From positions 124,001-188,000 of the forward strand of contig NZ_RBZQ01000001.1 in the NCBI RefSeq assembly GCF_003640395.1: DNA of 64,000 nt, given 5' to 3'. Of the stretch, positions 18,093 to 26,676 are shown one piece after another. Source of the DNA: Stutzerimonas urumqiensis (lineage in GTDB: Bacteria > Pseudomonadota > Gammaproteobacteria > Pseudomonadales > Pseudomonadaceae). How positions within the stretch are numbered: the stretch's first letter is position 1; the number at the start of each line of letters is the position of its first letter. The position numbers were made by a program, and so were the translations under genes. The notes below the pieces were generated by a model. That model saw only the letters and a program-made list of their open reading frames with translations. It was not told the DNA's origin and made no database searches.

Positions 18093-18518
18093 ATGTACGA
18101 CTACGCCGTACGATTCGAAACCCACGACAGCCCGGGCATTGCGGTGTTCTGCCGCGACCTGCCGGAGCTGAACAGCTATGGCGACGACGAGGCGCACGCG
18201 CTCAGTGAAGCGGTTGACGCGATCGAGACCACCCTATCGCTCTACGTCGACCAGCGCCGGGCCATTCCGGCCGCGACACCGGCCGAGCCAGGCGAACACG
18301 TGGTCGCCCTGCCAACCGTCACTGTGGCCAAGATTCACCTCTGGAACGAGATGATGGCGCGCGGTATGCGCAAGGCTGATCTGTGCCGCCTGCTCGACCT
18401 GAAGCCGGTAACCGCTGACCGCCTCGTCGACTTCCTGCACGCCTCGAAAATAGAGCAGATCGAGAAAGCCCTGGCCGCCCTGGGCAAGCGTCTTCGCGTC
18501 TCAATTGAGACTCTGTAA
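18093..18518 (+). CDS. HicB-family antitoxin-like protein, without HicA
   Basis: This 141-aa protein has the HicB N-terminal fold (MYDYAVRFETHDSPGIAVFC ... DLPELNSYGDDEAHALSEAVDAIE) and a C-terminal helix-turn-helix-like segment (GMRKADLCRLLDLKPVTADRL). HicB proteins neutralise the mRNA interferase HicA and repress their own promoter. No hicA-like frame is present on either side, so this is an orphan antitoxin, a stand-alone repressor, or the remnant of a pair. GGGAGCGG precedes the ATG. Confidence 0.7.
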   Translation: MYDYAVRFETHDSPGIAVFCRDLPELNSYGDDEAHALSEAVDAIETTLSLYVDQRRAIPAATPAEPGEHVVALPTVTVAKIHLWNEMMARGMRKADLCRLLDLKPVTADRLVDFLHASKIEQIEKALAALGKRLRVSIETL

Positions 18519-18768
18519 TGCAGGTGAGTGCTTCTACGCCGTCATTGCTCAGTGGGCGGGCCTGGCGCTTAGGTGAGCGGCGGCGGGCTGCGTCACTCAC
18601 TTGGTTACGCAGCTACCTGGCGACACGCAAAGCAGGGCGGCCGAGCACCCCTGGGTCATTACCGAGTTGGTACATGCGAAGCGTGTTTCCGGAAGGTGGC
18701 GTTCGGTAGGTGGCTTCGCCCAAGGGTTAGCAACACGGCTAGGATCCGGCCGAATTAGCAGATGGCAA

Positions 18769-19011
18769 TCAATCGGGAACTCGCTCGACGAAAGCTGTCT
18801 TTTTGGAGTGTGCACCCTTGGCCGCGAATCGATGCCAAAAGCTGGTAGCGGTACCTTTGCCAAGCTGGCCCAAAACTTCAAGTTCCGCCAGAGCTTGCTT
18901 CGCGCTGCTTTCGCTAAAGGTCGGGCCTAGCGCCTCTAGAGCTATCCGCGCGTTGCGCCGAAAGCCTCTGTTTCGCTCCCGCCCTGCCTCGGTGAGACGA
19001 TAAAGGGTCAT
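18769..19011 (-). CDS. Hypothetical element protein, 80 aa
   Basis: The start at 19011 (MTLYRLTEAGRERNRGFRRN) has GGAGAG upstream; the longer frame to 19338 is not credible. The protein is basic and has the look of a small helical, possibly winged-helix, phage protein (LTEAGRERNRG; SESSAKQALAELEVLGQLGKGT). It lies downstream of the morphogenesis-like operon on the same strand, separated by about 400 bp. The family is not recognised. Confidence 0.45.
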   Translation of the reverse strand: MTLYRLTEAGRERNRGFRRNARIALEALGPTFSESSAKQALAELEVLGQLGKGTATSFWHRFAAKGAHSKKTAFVERVPD

Positions 19012-19418
19012 CGTGGATCTCTCCATCCCAGTTCGGATTGCTGGGTCGAATGTGACAGATGCTGGCGAGCGAGCCAAGCGGTGACTCCCTGTCCTGCTGA
19101 CCTGCATAGCTGAGCCCCGATGGACTGCCCAACCTCCTGCTGGGTCCTTCCCCAGGGGCCGGCTAGGGCGGGTCAATTCGCGCGCGAGGCTTCGCTTCAT
19201 ATGAGCTATTCGGCGCCGGCCGTTTCCGGTTCCGGTTGCTGCTTCGGGCCGCGACTGGCCTACCTTTAAGCCCTGCTGTAATGCGGAAGCGGGGCAGATC
19301 CAGCGGCTCACGACTAAACAACAACCGACCCCTGACAAAAGTTGGTGAATAGCGAAAGGTCGGGCGCGAATAGACCCGCGACAGGGGGGTGGGTCCGGAA
19401 GGACCCGTAGGGGGTGGG
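19012..19418. other. Gene-free stretch after the morphogenesis operon
   Basis: This holds 407 bp with no supported gene. A hairpin GGGTCC/GGACCC near 19390-19405 follows the stop of the leftward operon, but no T run accompanies it. Confidence 0.45.
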
Positions 19419-20120
19419 CTACCTGGCTGTCCGTAGCGCGTGCGCGAGCGCCTTCTTCATCTCTCGATCCAGGTTCACGGCTATCGCCTTGTCGGCGATG
19501 CGGTGGAAGTCGAGACGGCGCTTGTAGGTGGGGCGTCGGCCGAAGGCGAGGATGACACTCATCTTGTTGTCGCCTTTACCGGTGCGCTCGGCAATGCCGA
19601 TAGCCTGCCTGCCCCGTCGAATCACGAAGACGCTGCGACGGTTCTTCGGCTTCCCTTCCTCTTGCGGTGGCTTTAGCCCGATACGTTCGAGGATGCGTTT
19701 CATCCGCGGCCCGCTGACGTTCCCGAACGAATCGAGCTTCATCCCCTTGCCCGGCAGCAAATACTTGCCGACCGGTAGGAAGCCCCGCTGTCGCAGTGCC
19801 CGCTCGCTGGGCTTCGGAGTTCGGGTCCCGCCATGAACCTCGGGGGTCAGCCACTTGGTAGGCGGATCGCCTCGGGTGGTGTCTCCCTTCACACCTATCC
19901 GGGCTTGGAGCTTGTCCTTACGGGCGGCCTCGAGATAGAGGCTGTTGAGCGTCCAACGGGTAGGGCGATCGAACACGGAACGCATCTCGCCTTCGATGTC
20001 CTCCTTAGCCGCTTTGGCTGTGAAGGTAAGCGCCCGGGCGGTGGCATAGGGGATTTGCTTCTGGATCTTGGCCAGCTCTTTCTTGGCCTCTTTGAACCCC
20101 TTGGCAACGATGCGGATCAT
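19419..20120 (-). CDS. Phage gp10-like or tail-completion-like protein
   Basis: This 233-aa basic protein begins MIRIVAKGFKEAKKELAKIQ and has a helical N-terminus (TARALTFTAKAAKEDIEGEM) followed by RPTRWTLNSLYLEAARKDKL. This resembles the HK97 gp10-like and minor-tail proteins that close the head-tail joint, but the match is by general character only. Its ATG overlaps the stop of the S49 protease gene (ATGA), so the two are translationally coupled. It is the last gene of the leftward operon. Confidence 0.5.
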   Translation of the reverse strand: MIRIVAKGFKEAKKELAKIQKQIPYATARALTFTAKAAKEDIEGEMRSVFDRPTRWTLNSLYLEAARKDKLQARIGVKGDTTRGDPPTKWLTPEVHGGTRTPKPSERALRQRGFLPVGKYLLPGKGMKLDSFGNVSGPRMKRILERIGLKPPQEEGKPKNRRSVFVIRRGRQAIGIAERTGKGDNKMSVILAFGRRPTYKRRLDFHRIADKAIAVNLDREMKKALAHALRTAR

Positions 20121-21034
20121 CGGCGGTTCCTCTGCTTCCAGATGCTGGCCGTGGTCACTTCTGGGTGGCTTTGCGGTTCAGTGGGCACAGGCGTGGCCGG
20201 TGCAACCAACGGAGCGGCTATTGCTATGCCTGCTGCCTTGGACGGCTGGGTGCTCTTCTGCGTCGGCGGCAGCATTGCCGGCTTACCTGCAAGCACGCTC
20301 TGCAGCGATCCGAGGCCATGAGCCAGGCCAGCCCTTACCGCATCAGCGCCCATACGTAGGCCGCCTTGCTTGCCCATCTCTGCGATTCGCTCAGGCTTTA
20401 CGCCGAGGTTGCGGGCGACCCGCTTGGCGAAGAACTCACCGATCGCGTCAACCGACTCGGCTACCTTGGCCCGGCCTTGCTCGGTGGAAAGGTCTGGCCG
20501 CTTGTTCGGAGCATTGCGGCTGACGATCTCGACGATGCCCGAGCGATTAGCGTATTCGGCTACGGCGCCAATGCCTCCGACCAGTGCCGTTTCGTCGATC
20601 ACGATCCGGTGTGCTGCGCTGGCGATCCAGTAGGCAGCGCTCGCAGCCGTGCCTCCAACGTACGCCGTGATGCGCTTCTTGGGGCGCGCCCGGTAGATCA
20701 GTTCGGCTAGCTCATTGATCCCTGCCACTTGGCCACCAGGGCTGTCGACATTGAGCACGATCGAACGCACAGTCGGGCTATCGAGCGCCGCCCTGATGTC
20801 GAGAGCGAGCTGTTCGGTGCTCACATAGCGCCGGTTCGCATAGCGAAGGATTGGGCCAATCACGTGCACGATGGCGATGCCGCTACCTACCATCGTCACC
20901 AGCGTTCCGGGGAGGCGCTGGCTTTGGTCGGACTGGAAAGTACGGATTGCCTCGAGAGGGTTGGAGTTCAGGTCGCAAAGCTCGGGAGCAAGGAGCCAGC
21001 GGTTGTCAGTCACGGTGGACAACATATCCATCAT
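20117..21034 (-). CDS. S49-family (SppA/protease C-like) peptidase
   Basis: This 305-aa peptidase of the ClpP/crotonase fold has VLNVDSPGGQVAGINELAEL, the catalytic Ser region GGTAASAAYWIASAAHRIV and a downstream Lys in QGRAKVAESVDAIGEFFAKR, the Ser/Lys dyad layout of S49. In tailed phages this family processes the procapsid. Here no major capsid or portal gene accompanies it. The Ala/Pro-rich C-terminal tail might act as a scaffold-like region. It begins 2 nt after the tape-measure stop, with GAGGGG as ribosome site. Confidence 0.85.
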   Translation of the reverse strand: MMDMLSTVTDNRWLLAPELCDLNSNPLEAIRTFQSDQSQRLPGTLVTMVGSGIAIVHVIGPILRYANRRYVSTEQLALDIRAALDSPTVRSIVLNVDSPGGQVAGINELAELIYRARPKKRITAYVGGTAASAAYWIASAAHRIVIDETALVGGIGAVAEYANRSGIVEIVSRNAPNKRPDLSTEQGRAKVAESVDAIGEFFAKRVARNLGVKPERIAEMGKQGGLRMGADAVRAGLAHGLGSLQSVLAGKPAMLPPTQKSTQPSKAAGIAIAAPLVAPATPVPTEPQSHPEVTTASIWKQRNRR

Positions 21035-21036
21035 GA

Positions 21037-23106
21037 TCAGCCCCTCAGGTGGGTGCGGCCGAACTTGGTAGCAGCTTTGCGCACAGAATCAAAAGCTTTC
21101 TGTTGCATGATCACCTCCGCTCTGTCGCTTCCCGAGCCGAGCGTTGCAAAGCCCCAGTCTTTGAGCTGGTCTCTCAGCGATCCGCCAGGCACCGATGCCG
21201 CAGCTTCAACAAGGCCGCCGTCAGCGAAACGAGGGATTGCAATGCCGCGGTTGATGAGGTCCAGCGCACTGCTGCCCCACTTGCGCACGGCAGCGGCACG
21301 GATGACGTACTCACCGTTCGAAAGGTAGGCCGGGATGCTGTCGCTCGTGCCAGAACCAGGCCCCCGAATCATCCCGCCAGCCGCAAACTTGGGTACCTCA
21401 GGTACGTCTGTATCGATTACAGGCGCACCGCCAGCGGTAATCTTGAGCGGGATCGTTAGCTTTTGGCGGAAGCCCTCGGCCATTTGGTCTACCAGCTTGG
21501 TTAGCTCCTGGACGTCTTCGGCTGAGTATTCGAAGCCAACCTTTACCTTGGGTACATCCTCGATCTTCTGCTTTAGGGTGTCGACGCTGGTGCCGATCTG
21601 ATCGATCTGCTGCTGGGCCTGTTGCTGCTGTAGGTCATTCCCAGCGAGAGCGATCGCCTTGAGTTCTTCTTTGATGCCCTTGAAGCCATAAGTATTTACC
21701 CCGGCAGATTCGAGCTGCTCGAGGACGGACAGTGCCTCTCTGGCTTGCTCAACCGCGCGCTCGCCATCCTTGTCGCCGAGCAGGGCTTCGCGGGCGCCGG
21801 CTTTGAGATCCATCACGCCGTTGAAGGTCGGCTCGCCATTCGCGCCGGCCTGGGTCTTGCTGATCGATTCGGTAAATTCTTTTTCGATCCGGAGGCGCTC
21901 GGCCTTCAAGCCAGCCATCTTCTTGTTGGCCGCTTCCTGGGCCTTTTCCTCCGCGGCCAGATTCGCCTTGAGAGCCTCGAGACGCTGTTCCTTGATCTGG
22001 CCCACCTTGTCGTTGTGCGCCTGTTCTTCGGCTGACACTTCCTCATTCACGCCTGTCATGGCTTTGAGGCGATCCCTCAGCGCCTGAATCCGGCGTTTAG
22101 TATCCATCTCCTCAGCTCGAATAGACTCTTCGGTGACGCCACGCATGGACATCGCCATACGCTCGAACCAGTTTCCTCTCTTCAGGTTGCCTCGTTGATC
22201 GTTGAGATCACGAAGCTTGGCGAGCAAAACGCTGATCTCGGTATTGATCCCACCGACGGTTTGCTTCTCGTCCCGAAAGCTATCTAGGAACTCGCCGCTT
22301 GAAACCTTGTTCATGGCTTGCGCTAGGTCGTTCATGGCCTTGGTGGCAAGCGATGAGGCTCCGGTCATCTTGTCGAAGGCGCCGGCCATATCGATCGCTG
22401 CGTTCTCGAGCCGCTGGCCTGCGCTACCGAACGTCTCGCCCATCGCTTCGGCTTCTGCCGTCAGCTTGGGGAGCTGAGATAGCAGGGCGTTTGTTACGAC
22501 CTCTGCCGTCAGCTTGCCAGCAGCAGCCATCTCACGGAGCTTGCCCACGGGCACGCCCATCCCGTCCGCCAGCGCCTGCATGAGACGCGGCGCCGCCTCC
22601 GCAATGCTGTTGAATTCATCACCGCGGAGAACGGCCGATCCGAGGGCCTGAGCGAACTGCTGGATGCCAGCCGCAGATTCGGAAGCTGACGCGCCGGAAA
22701 TTCGCATTGCCTTGGTCACTGCCTCGGTCACTCTTGCGACGTCTGTCTGGCTCCGGCCGGCTTCGCGTAGAGCGGGGGTGAGACGCGCGTACAACTGGGT
22801 GACGGAAGTGATTGAGGCGCCGTTCTCGTTCGCTATTCGGCGCACATCGCCGAGCGCTCGGTTGAATTCCTCCTGCGATCTTGAAGCCAGCTTCAGTCGC
22901 GACTCCATTTGCGTGCTTTGGTCAGCGAGCGTCGAATAGCTTCGTGACGCCGCGGCTACAGCGGCGACGGAGAAAGCTGCTTTGAATGCTTTACCTGCCA
23001 CTGCCAAGCGCTGATTGGTCTGGTCGATTTGCCGGTTAAGGTCAGCGAAGGCACCGCGGGTGTTGTTCTTCCCATCAATGATGACTTGCGTTGCGACGTT
23101 GCTCAT
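21037..23106 (-). CDS. Tail tape-measure protein
   Basis: This 689-aa protein has the tape-measure N-terminal domain (about residues 55-240: STLADQSTQMESRLKLASRS, then ASESAAGIQQFAQALGSAVL and RGDEFNSIAEAAPRLMQALA), long coiled coils in the middle (about 330-400) and a small C-terminal domain with GPGSGTSDSIPAYLSNGEYV. It sets tail length and is threaded through the tail tube in long-tailed phages. At 689 aa it would measure a short tail. Its ATG overlaps the stop of the 112-aa gene, as tape-measure genes usually follow tail chaperones. Confidence 0.88.
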   Translation of the reverse strand: MSNVATQVIIDGKNNTRGAFADLNRQIDQTNQRLAVAGKAFKAAFSVAAVAAASRSYSTLADQSTQMESRLKLASRSQEEFNRALGDVRRIANENGASITSVTQLYARLTPALREAGRSQTDVARVTEAVTKAMRISGASASESAAGIQQFAQALGSAVLRGDEFNSIAEAAPRLMQALADGMGVPVGKLREMAAAGKLTAEVVTNALLSQLPKLTAEAEAMGETFGSAGQRLENAAIDMAGAFDKMTGASSLATKAMNDLAQAMNKVSSGEFLDSFRDEKQTVGGINTEISVLLAKLRDLNDQRGNLKRGNWFERMAMSMRGVTEESIRAEEMDTKRRIQALRDRLKAMTGVNEEVSAEEQAHNDKVGQIKEQRLEALKANLAAEEKAQEAANKKMAGLKAERLRIEKEFTESISKTQAGANGEPTFNGVMDLKAGAREALLGDKDGERAVEQAREALSVLEQLESAGVNTYGFKGIKEELKAIALAGNDLQQQQAQQQIDQIGTSVDTLKQKIEDVPKVKVGFEYSAEDVQELTKLVDQMAEGFRQKLTIPLKITAGGAPVIDTDVPEVPKFAAGGMIRGPGSGTSDSIPAYLSNGEYVIRAAAVRKWGSSALDLINRGIAIPRFADGGLVEAAASVPGGSLRDQLKDWGFATLGSGSDRAEVIMQQKAFDSVRKAATKFGRTHLRG

Positions 23107-23441
23107 TGGACGGTGCCTCCGGCTTCGACATGAAGCTCTTTCAGTACTTGGGCCGCGATCAGGCGTTGCTCTCGATCACCGGCCAGGGCTGCCACCAGGT
23201 GCGCCCGCTGCATCTCCACGTCAGCCGGGGCCATCTCCGGAGCCCGTGCGTTCAGTTCTTCGAGGGCCACCAGCAGGATTTCGTCGAGCGTGCGGCTTTC
23301 CGTCGGGTCCAGGTAAGGCGCGGTTGCCAACGTCTGGGTAACTTCGCGCACAGGCTGCTTGCGTCGTTCAGGAAGCATCTCGATGACCTCGTCGCAAAGG
23401 TCCAGAGTGAAGTCAATCAACGCGCCGAGGTAGCGAGGCAT
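23103..23441 (-). CDS. Hypothetical protein in the tail-chaperone position
   Basis: This 112-aa acidic protein starts MPRYLGALIDFTLDLCDEVI. It lies directly before the tape-measure gene (ATGA overlap), where tail assembly chaperones are normally encoded, so that role is a reasonable guess from position. It has its own ribosome site (GAGGAGGAG, 6 nt before the ATG) inside the end of the upstream 66-aa gene, which argues against the frameshift fusion common for such chaperones. No sequence family is recognised. Confidence 0.6.
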   Translation of the reverse strand: MPRYLGALIDFTLDLCDEVIEMLPERRKQPVREVTQTLATAPYLDPTESRTLDEILLVALEELNARAPEMAPADVEMQRAHLVAALAGDREQRLIAAQVLKELHVEAGGTVQ

Positions 23442-23617
23442 TGCGGCTCCTCCTCAACAAACGGGAGCACGTTCGCTAGCACGCCGCGGACACACTGGCG
23501 GTCAATTTCACTGCCGGCAAGTGCCCGCATAAGGCAGGCCCGCTGTTTATCCATCCCATCCAGGGCGTGCCGGATAGCTTCGTCGAGCAGGAAGTCGTTT
23601 TCGAAATCAAAGGTCAT
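23417..23617 (-). CDS. Hypothetical protein, 66 aa, before the tape-measure pair
   Basis: This acidic protein starts MTFDFENDFLLDEAIRHALD after a GAGGA site. Its end overlaps the start of the 112-aa gene by 25 nt, so the two are coupled. Position suggests a tail chaperone partner; sequence gives no family. It is separated from the upstream coiled-coil gene by 163 bp that include a strong GC-rich hairpin. Confidence 0.55.
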   Translation of the reverse strand: MTFDFENDFLLDEAIRHALDGMDKQRACLMRALAGSEIDRQCVRGVLANVLPFVEEEPQCLATSAR

Positions 23618-23780
23618 GTGCGGGTCCTCTGGTGGTCTGCCCCGGCGGATGAGGGGAGGGCCCGGCAGGTATCGGCCGGCCCGGGCCTAGTGCCAGCCAC
23701 CGCCCGCAAACGAGGGTCCCGGGCGCGCTGGCTGTCTGGGTTACGAAGCCACTCGCAGACTTGGCTTTGCAGGTGAAGAC

Positions 23781-24650
23781 TTAAGGGCGCAGCTCGTCGA
23801 CGTTGATTGAGCTGCTGGCGTCCCGTACGCGGCTGCCGGTGACCGGAGCGCCATCCTTCGCTGTGTTCGGGATATGCAGCGAGTCCATCGAGCGGGAATA
23901 GCCGCTCACGGCCCAATCGACCGCCACGAGCTGAGTGGCGAGTTCTGCCATCTCTGCGGCCATCGCATCCCACTTGGTCCCCAGCTTGTGGCGGACCGCG
24001 ATAAGGCGGCGCTCCCGGGCTTTTTCGAAACGTTCACGCTCTGAGGCCCGTTTCTCATCGATCGCGTCCACCTGGCCTTGCAGGGCCTGGATGATGACGT
24101 TCTGCCTGGCTGCTTTGCGCTCCGTCTGCTCGAGTGCTTCCGAAAAGCGGTTGAGCTTTTCGAGAGCGGCCGCTTCCTCGGTCTCGCTGCCCTGTGCCAG
24201 GGCGGCTGCGTACGCCTCCGCGGCCTGGCTCTCGCCTTGTTTGGCTTCGGCTAGCTCCGCGTCGGTGGCGGTCTGCAGCTTGGCCAGCTTGGCGCTCGCC
24301 TTCTCGAAGTCCGCGTCCAGCACAGCTAGGGCTTTGCCCGAGGCGTCCATTTCTTTCTTGGCGGCCTTCATTTCGGCATCGGCGTTTTCGCGCGCGGCAT
24401 TCCAGCTCAGCAGGTTGTCGCGCTGCTCGATCTCCCTCCCGATTCGGCTGATGTCGCCTTCCACTCCGCGGAGCTCATCCCACATTCCGCTAACCGGTCT
24501 GCGGTTATCCCCGGCCGCATAGGTGCGGTTTGGGTCGGTCTCGGCTGCTGCGATTTCGTGGCGTAGCGCTTCGGCGCGTGCCTGGGCATCTGCGAGCTGT
24601 ATCTCGAGGCTTGGCTCTTGCGGCTCGCTGAGAAGTTTAAGTCCGAACAT
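23781..24650 (-). CDS. Long coiled-coil protein, 289 aa
   Basis: A good AAGGAGAC site precedes the ATG. The centre (about residues 60-215) is almost continuous heptad-like helix rich in Ala, Glu, Lys and Gln (MKAAKKEMDASGKALAVLDA, AALEKLNRFSEALEQTERKA). Shorter ordered ends flank it. Such a protein could be a scaffold, a fibre or a virion structural factor; no family is recognised. It belongs to the leftward operon between three tiny genes and the tape-measure group. Confidence 0.6.
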   Translation of the reverse strand: MFGLKLLSEPQEPSLEIQLADAQARAEALRHEIAAAETDPNRTYAAGDNRRPVSGMWDELRGVEGDISRIGREIEQRDNLLSWNAARENADAEMKAAKKEMDASGKALAVLDADFEKASAKLAKLQTATDAELAEAKQGESQAAEAYAAALAQGSETEEAAALEKLNRFSEALEQTERKAARQNVIIQALQGQVDAIDEKRASERERFEKARERRLIAVRHKLGTKWDAMAAEMAELATQLVAVDWAVSGYSRSMDSLHIPNTAKDGAPVTGSRVRDASSSINVDELRP

Positions 24651-24666
24651 GGTGTGTCTCCTTGGG

Positions 24667-24876
24667 TCAGGCGTCTTCGATCGAGACGCCGCTGCGATTG
24701 AGGAAGAGCGCTTCGGCCAGCCGCTCGGCGCGGCTCGTCGCTTCTTCCTGGGTGTCGCCCTGGAGCACTGCCAATGTTCGGCCGTCGTGCTTGAGGCGAG
24801 CGTGATACTTCGGCGGGAGGCCCTTGTGGCAGCGGTACAGCTGCTCGGCCTGGGTGATACCGGTAAGGGCTGTCAT
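24667..24876 (-). CDS. Hypothetical protein, 69 aa
   Basis: This small soluble protein (MTALTGITQAEQLYRCHKGL...) overlaps the stop of the 61-aa gene upstream by 4 nt (ATGA). The pattern PPKYHARLKHDGRTLAVLQG suggests a small alpha/beta fold. It has no recognised family and is part of the leftward operon. Confidence 0.5.
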   Translation of the reverse strand: MTALTGITQAEQLYRCHKGLPPKYHARLKHDGRTLAVLQGDTQEEATSRAERLAEALFLNRSGVSIEDA

Positions 24877-25058
24877 CGCGTCGCCGGGAGCAGGTCGTAG
24901 CTGCTCAAGTAGGCCAGGTCGACGACGCGCATATCGACGCCAGGACCAAAGACGCGGATGCGGCCGGAAGGCAGCGTCTCTATTTTCAAGCCTCGTGCCT
25001 CAACCAGTCGCAGGGCCTCGGCGCGCTTGTGCGCCAGTTGCGCAGCCTGGGTGCTCAT
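24873..25058 (-). CDS. Hypothetical protein, 61 aa
   Basis: It starts MSTQAAQLAHKRAEALRLVE, and GGGAG precedes the ATG. A basic helix is followed by a strand-rich part (KIETLPSGRIRVFGPGVDM). It overlaps both neighbours by 4 nt (25055-25058 and 24873-24876), showing a compact, translationally coupled gene string. The function is unknown. Confidence 0.5.
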   Translation of the reverse strand: MSTQAAQLAHKRAEALRLVEARGLKIETLPSGRIRVFGPGVDMRVVDLAYLSSYDLLPATR

Positions 25059-25231
25059 ACGAAGAACTCCCGGCAGCTTACGAACGGCTTGTTCTCGCTT
25101 AGGGCGATCAGAAGGGCGCTCGCCGGAATGCTGCCCTTGTCCGCGGCATCACGGATGCGCGACCAGGCGGCGATCAGTTCGGTGCGGTTCGGGCGCTGCT
25201 GGCGACCTCTCGGCTTCTCGGTAGTGCTCAT
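25055..25231 (-). CDS. Hypothetical protein, 58 aa, first gene of the leftward operon
   Basis: The ATG at 25231 (MSTTEKPRGRQQRPNRTELI) is preceded by GAGGTG; the longer frame to 25345 has no ribosome site. The protein has a basic head and an amphipathic helix (AAWSRIRDAADKGSIPASAL). It is the first gene of the string 25231-19419. The upstream region has a CCTTAATAAGG palindrome (25282-25292) that could be an operator. The function is unknown. Confidence 0.5.
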   Translation of the reverse strand: MSTTEKPRGRQQRPNRTELIAAWSRIRDAADKGSIPASALLIALSENKPFVSCREFFV

Positions 25232-25281
25232 AAGCACCTCATGTAATAAAACCCGACATGTAGCTAATGAGGGCATATTAT

Positions 25282-25292
25282 CCTTAATAAGG
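25282..25292. promoter_or_regulatory. Palindrome between divergent genes
   Basis: CCTTAATAAGG is a perfect 11-bp palindrome in an AT-rich stretch, 50 bp upstream of the leftward operon. It could be an operator or the core of a promoter; no binding protein is known. Confidence 0.3.
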
Positions 25293-25498
25293 CTCGATGC
25301 AAGCTTTTTTACTGGTCGGGCATCCAGTATTTTTGAGGTGGCCACTCCCTACAGGCTGGGCGGGACACCCAAGGATTTGGCTCAGCTATCCAGGGCGGCA
25401 GGTCCTGTCCGAAAAGTAGGCATATGGCTTTTACGGCGGGCAGACAGGCGCCCGAAGGGGAGGTAGGGTTCGGTTCCCACTAACAAGGAGGTTTGTAA

Positions 25499-25855
25499 AT
25501 GGAGCTCAACATCACGGCGATCGAAAGATCTTGGCGGCTCTTTGCGCTGCCGCTGGCCATCATGCTGCTAGGGCTGGTGCTGCTCGGGGTTACGGGTGGG
25601 GAAGTGGAAAATCAGAGTTTGCTTCTGCGGCCGATACTTGAGGCAGTGATTGTTCCGGTACGGTGGGGGCTCGTAGGTCTGTCAGCCTGGGGCGCGCTCT
25701 TGCTAGCCTGGCGATGGATCCTGCTTTGCCGCTGGGTAAACGGCGCAGATGGCGGGTGCCATCACTGCGGCGGCTTCGTCAGGCATTTGGAGGGCCGCTG
25801 GGGCGACTACAGCAAGTGCCTGATGTGTGGCGGGACGCAGTCAGGGCATCATTGA
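25499..25855 (+). CDS. Membrane protein with cytosolic CxxC pairs
   Basis: This 118-aa protein has AAGGAGG 7 nt before the ATG. Two membrane segments (FALPLAIMLLGLVLLGVTG and WGLVGLSAWGALLLAW) are followed by a C-terminal zinc-ribbon-like knuckle: CHHCGGFVRHLEGRWGDYSK then CLMCGG. A membrane-anchored zinc finger of this size is unusual; I do not recognise a family. It is transcribed away from the leftward operon and convergent with the SRAP gene. Confidence 0.6.
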   Translation: MELNITAIERSWRLFALPLAIMLLGLVLLGVTGGEVENQSLLLRPILEAVIVPVRWGLVGLSAWGALLLAWRWILLCRWVNGADGGCHHCGGFVRHLEGRWGDYSKCLMCGGTQSGHH

Positions 25856-25904
25856 CGCCGGCTACTGATACAAAGTGAGACGGTTCCACCTTGAATGGAT
25901 CTGG

Positions 25905-26621
25905 TCACCGGTCGGGCTGGAGCGAGGGAACTGCTGATTCCGTAAGTAGGTAGGCGCCTTCGTTCCTGACGTTTCCCACCGCCCGATCCACCGCATACCA
26001 CTCAAACGCCTCAACCGGCAGGGCTAGATCCCGGACGATCTCCTCGGCGCGCTCGAGTGACAGATCGGGCTCCATCCATTCGCGCGCCAGGTCTGGCGGG
26101 AGCACTACTGGTCGGCGATCGTGAATGTCGACCATCCCTTCATCGCTGTCGGCCGTGATGATTACGAAGCCGTCACCTTCCCGTTCCGCCATTCCTGCCC
26201 GATCGAACTGTCCGAGTGCAGCAAACCACATGGGCTCGCCTGATCGAAGCCTAATGTAATAGGGCTGCTTCTTCTTAGGGTCAGCAGGATCCTTCACCCA
26301 CTCGTACCAGCCATCGGCCGCGACGAGTGTCCGCCCGGTTCGCCAGATGTCCCGGAAAAACTTGCTGGTCGCAGCCGTTTCTACCCGAGCGTTGATGGCT
26401 GGCGGCCGCTTGCCCGCAGCCCACCACGGCTGATAGCCCCAGGGTAATTTGGCCATGCGTAGGCCGGCGGCATTCTCGTAGAACACCAGTACGCGAGAGC
26501 GGGGAGGGACGTTGTAGCGGCCGACGGGCTCCGGGTCGATGCCGCTTTCGATCGGTTTGTCGTACCGCAGCGCCTCGAGGTATTCGATTGCTGTTCGGTA
26601 CTGGGTGAATCGTCCGCACAT
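25905..26621 (-). CDS. SRAP (HMCES/YedK) abasic-site-processing protein
   Basis: This 238-aa SOS-response-associated peptidase-family protein covalently caps abasic sites in single-stranded DNA. The catalytic Cys2 (MCGRFTQ) is present after removal of Met1, with INARVET, GWYEW and HDRRPVVL, which hold the Asn, Glu and His of the active site. It is divergent from umuD, and the SOS box at 26677-26692 lies between them, 55 bp from this start. It may shield abasic sites from error-prone repair by the neighbouring polymerase V. Confidence 0.92.
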   Translation of the reverse strand: MCGRFTQYRTAIEYLEALRYDKPIESGIDPEPVGRYNVPPRSRVLVFYENAAGLRMAKLPWGYQPWWAAGKRPPAINARVETAATSKFFRDIWRTGRTLVAADGWYEWVKDPADPKKKQPYYIRLRSGEPMWFAALGQFDRAGMAEREGDGFVIITADSDEGMVDIHDRRPVVLPPDLAREWMEPDLSLERAEEIVRDLALPVEAFEWYAVDRAVGNVRNEGAYLLTESAVPSLQPDR

Positions 26622-26676
26622 GAAACCCTCCGGTCATCGCTCGCCCAATTGACCGCACGGCTGGATAACAGGCAAC

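Noticed and set aside
23417-23441. Programmed frameshift between the two genes before the tape-measure gene
   Set aside because: The second gene has its own GAGGAG site and ATG, and no slippery heptamer is seen in the overlap.
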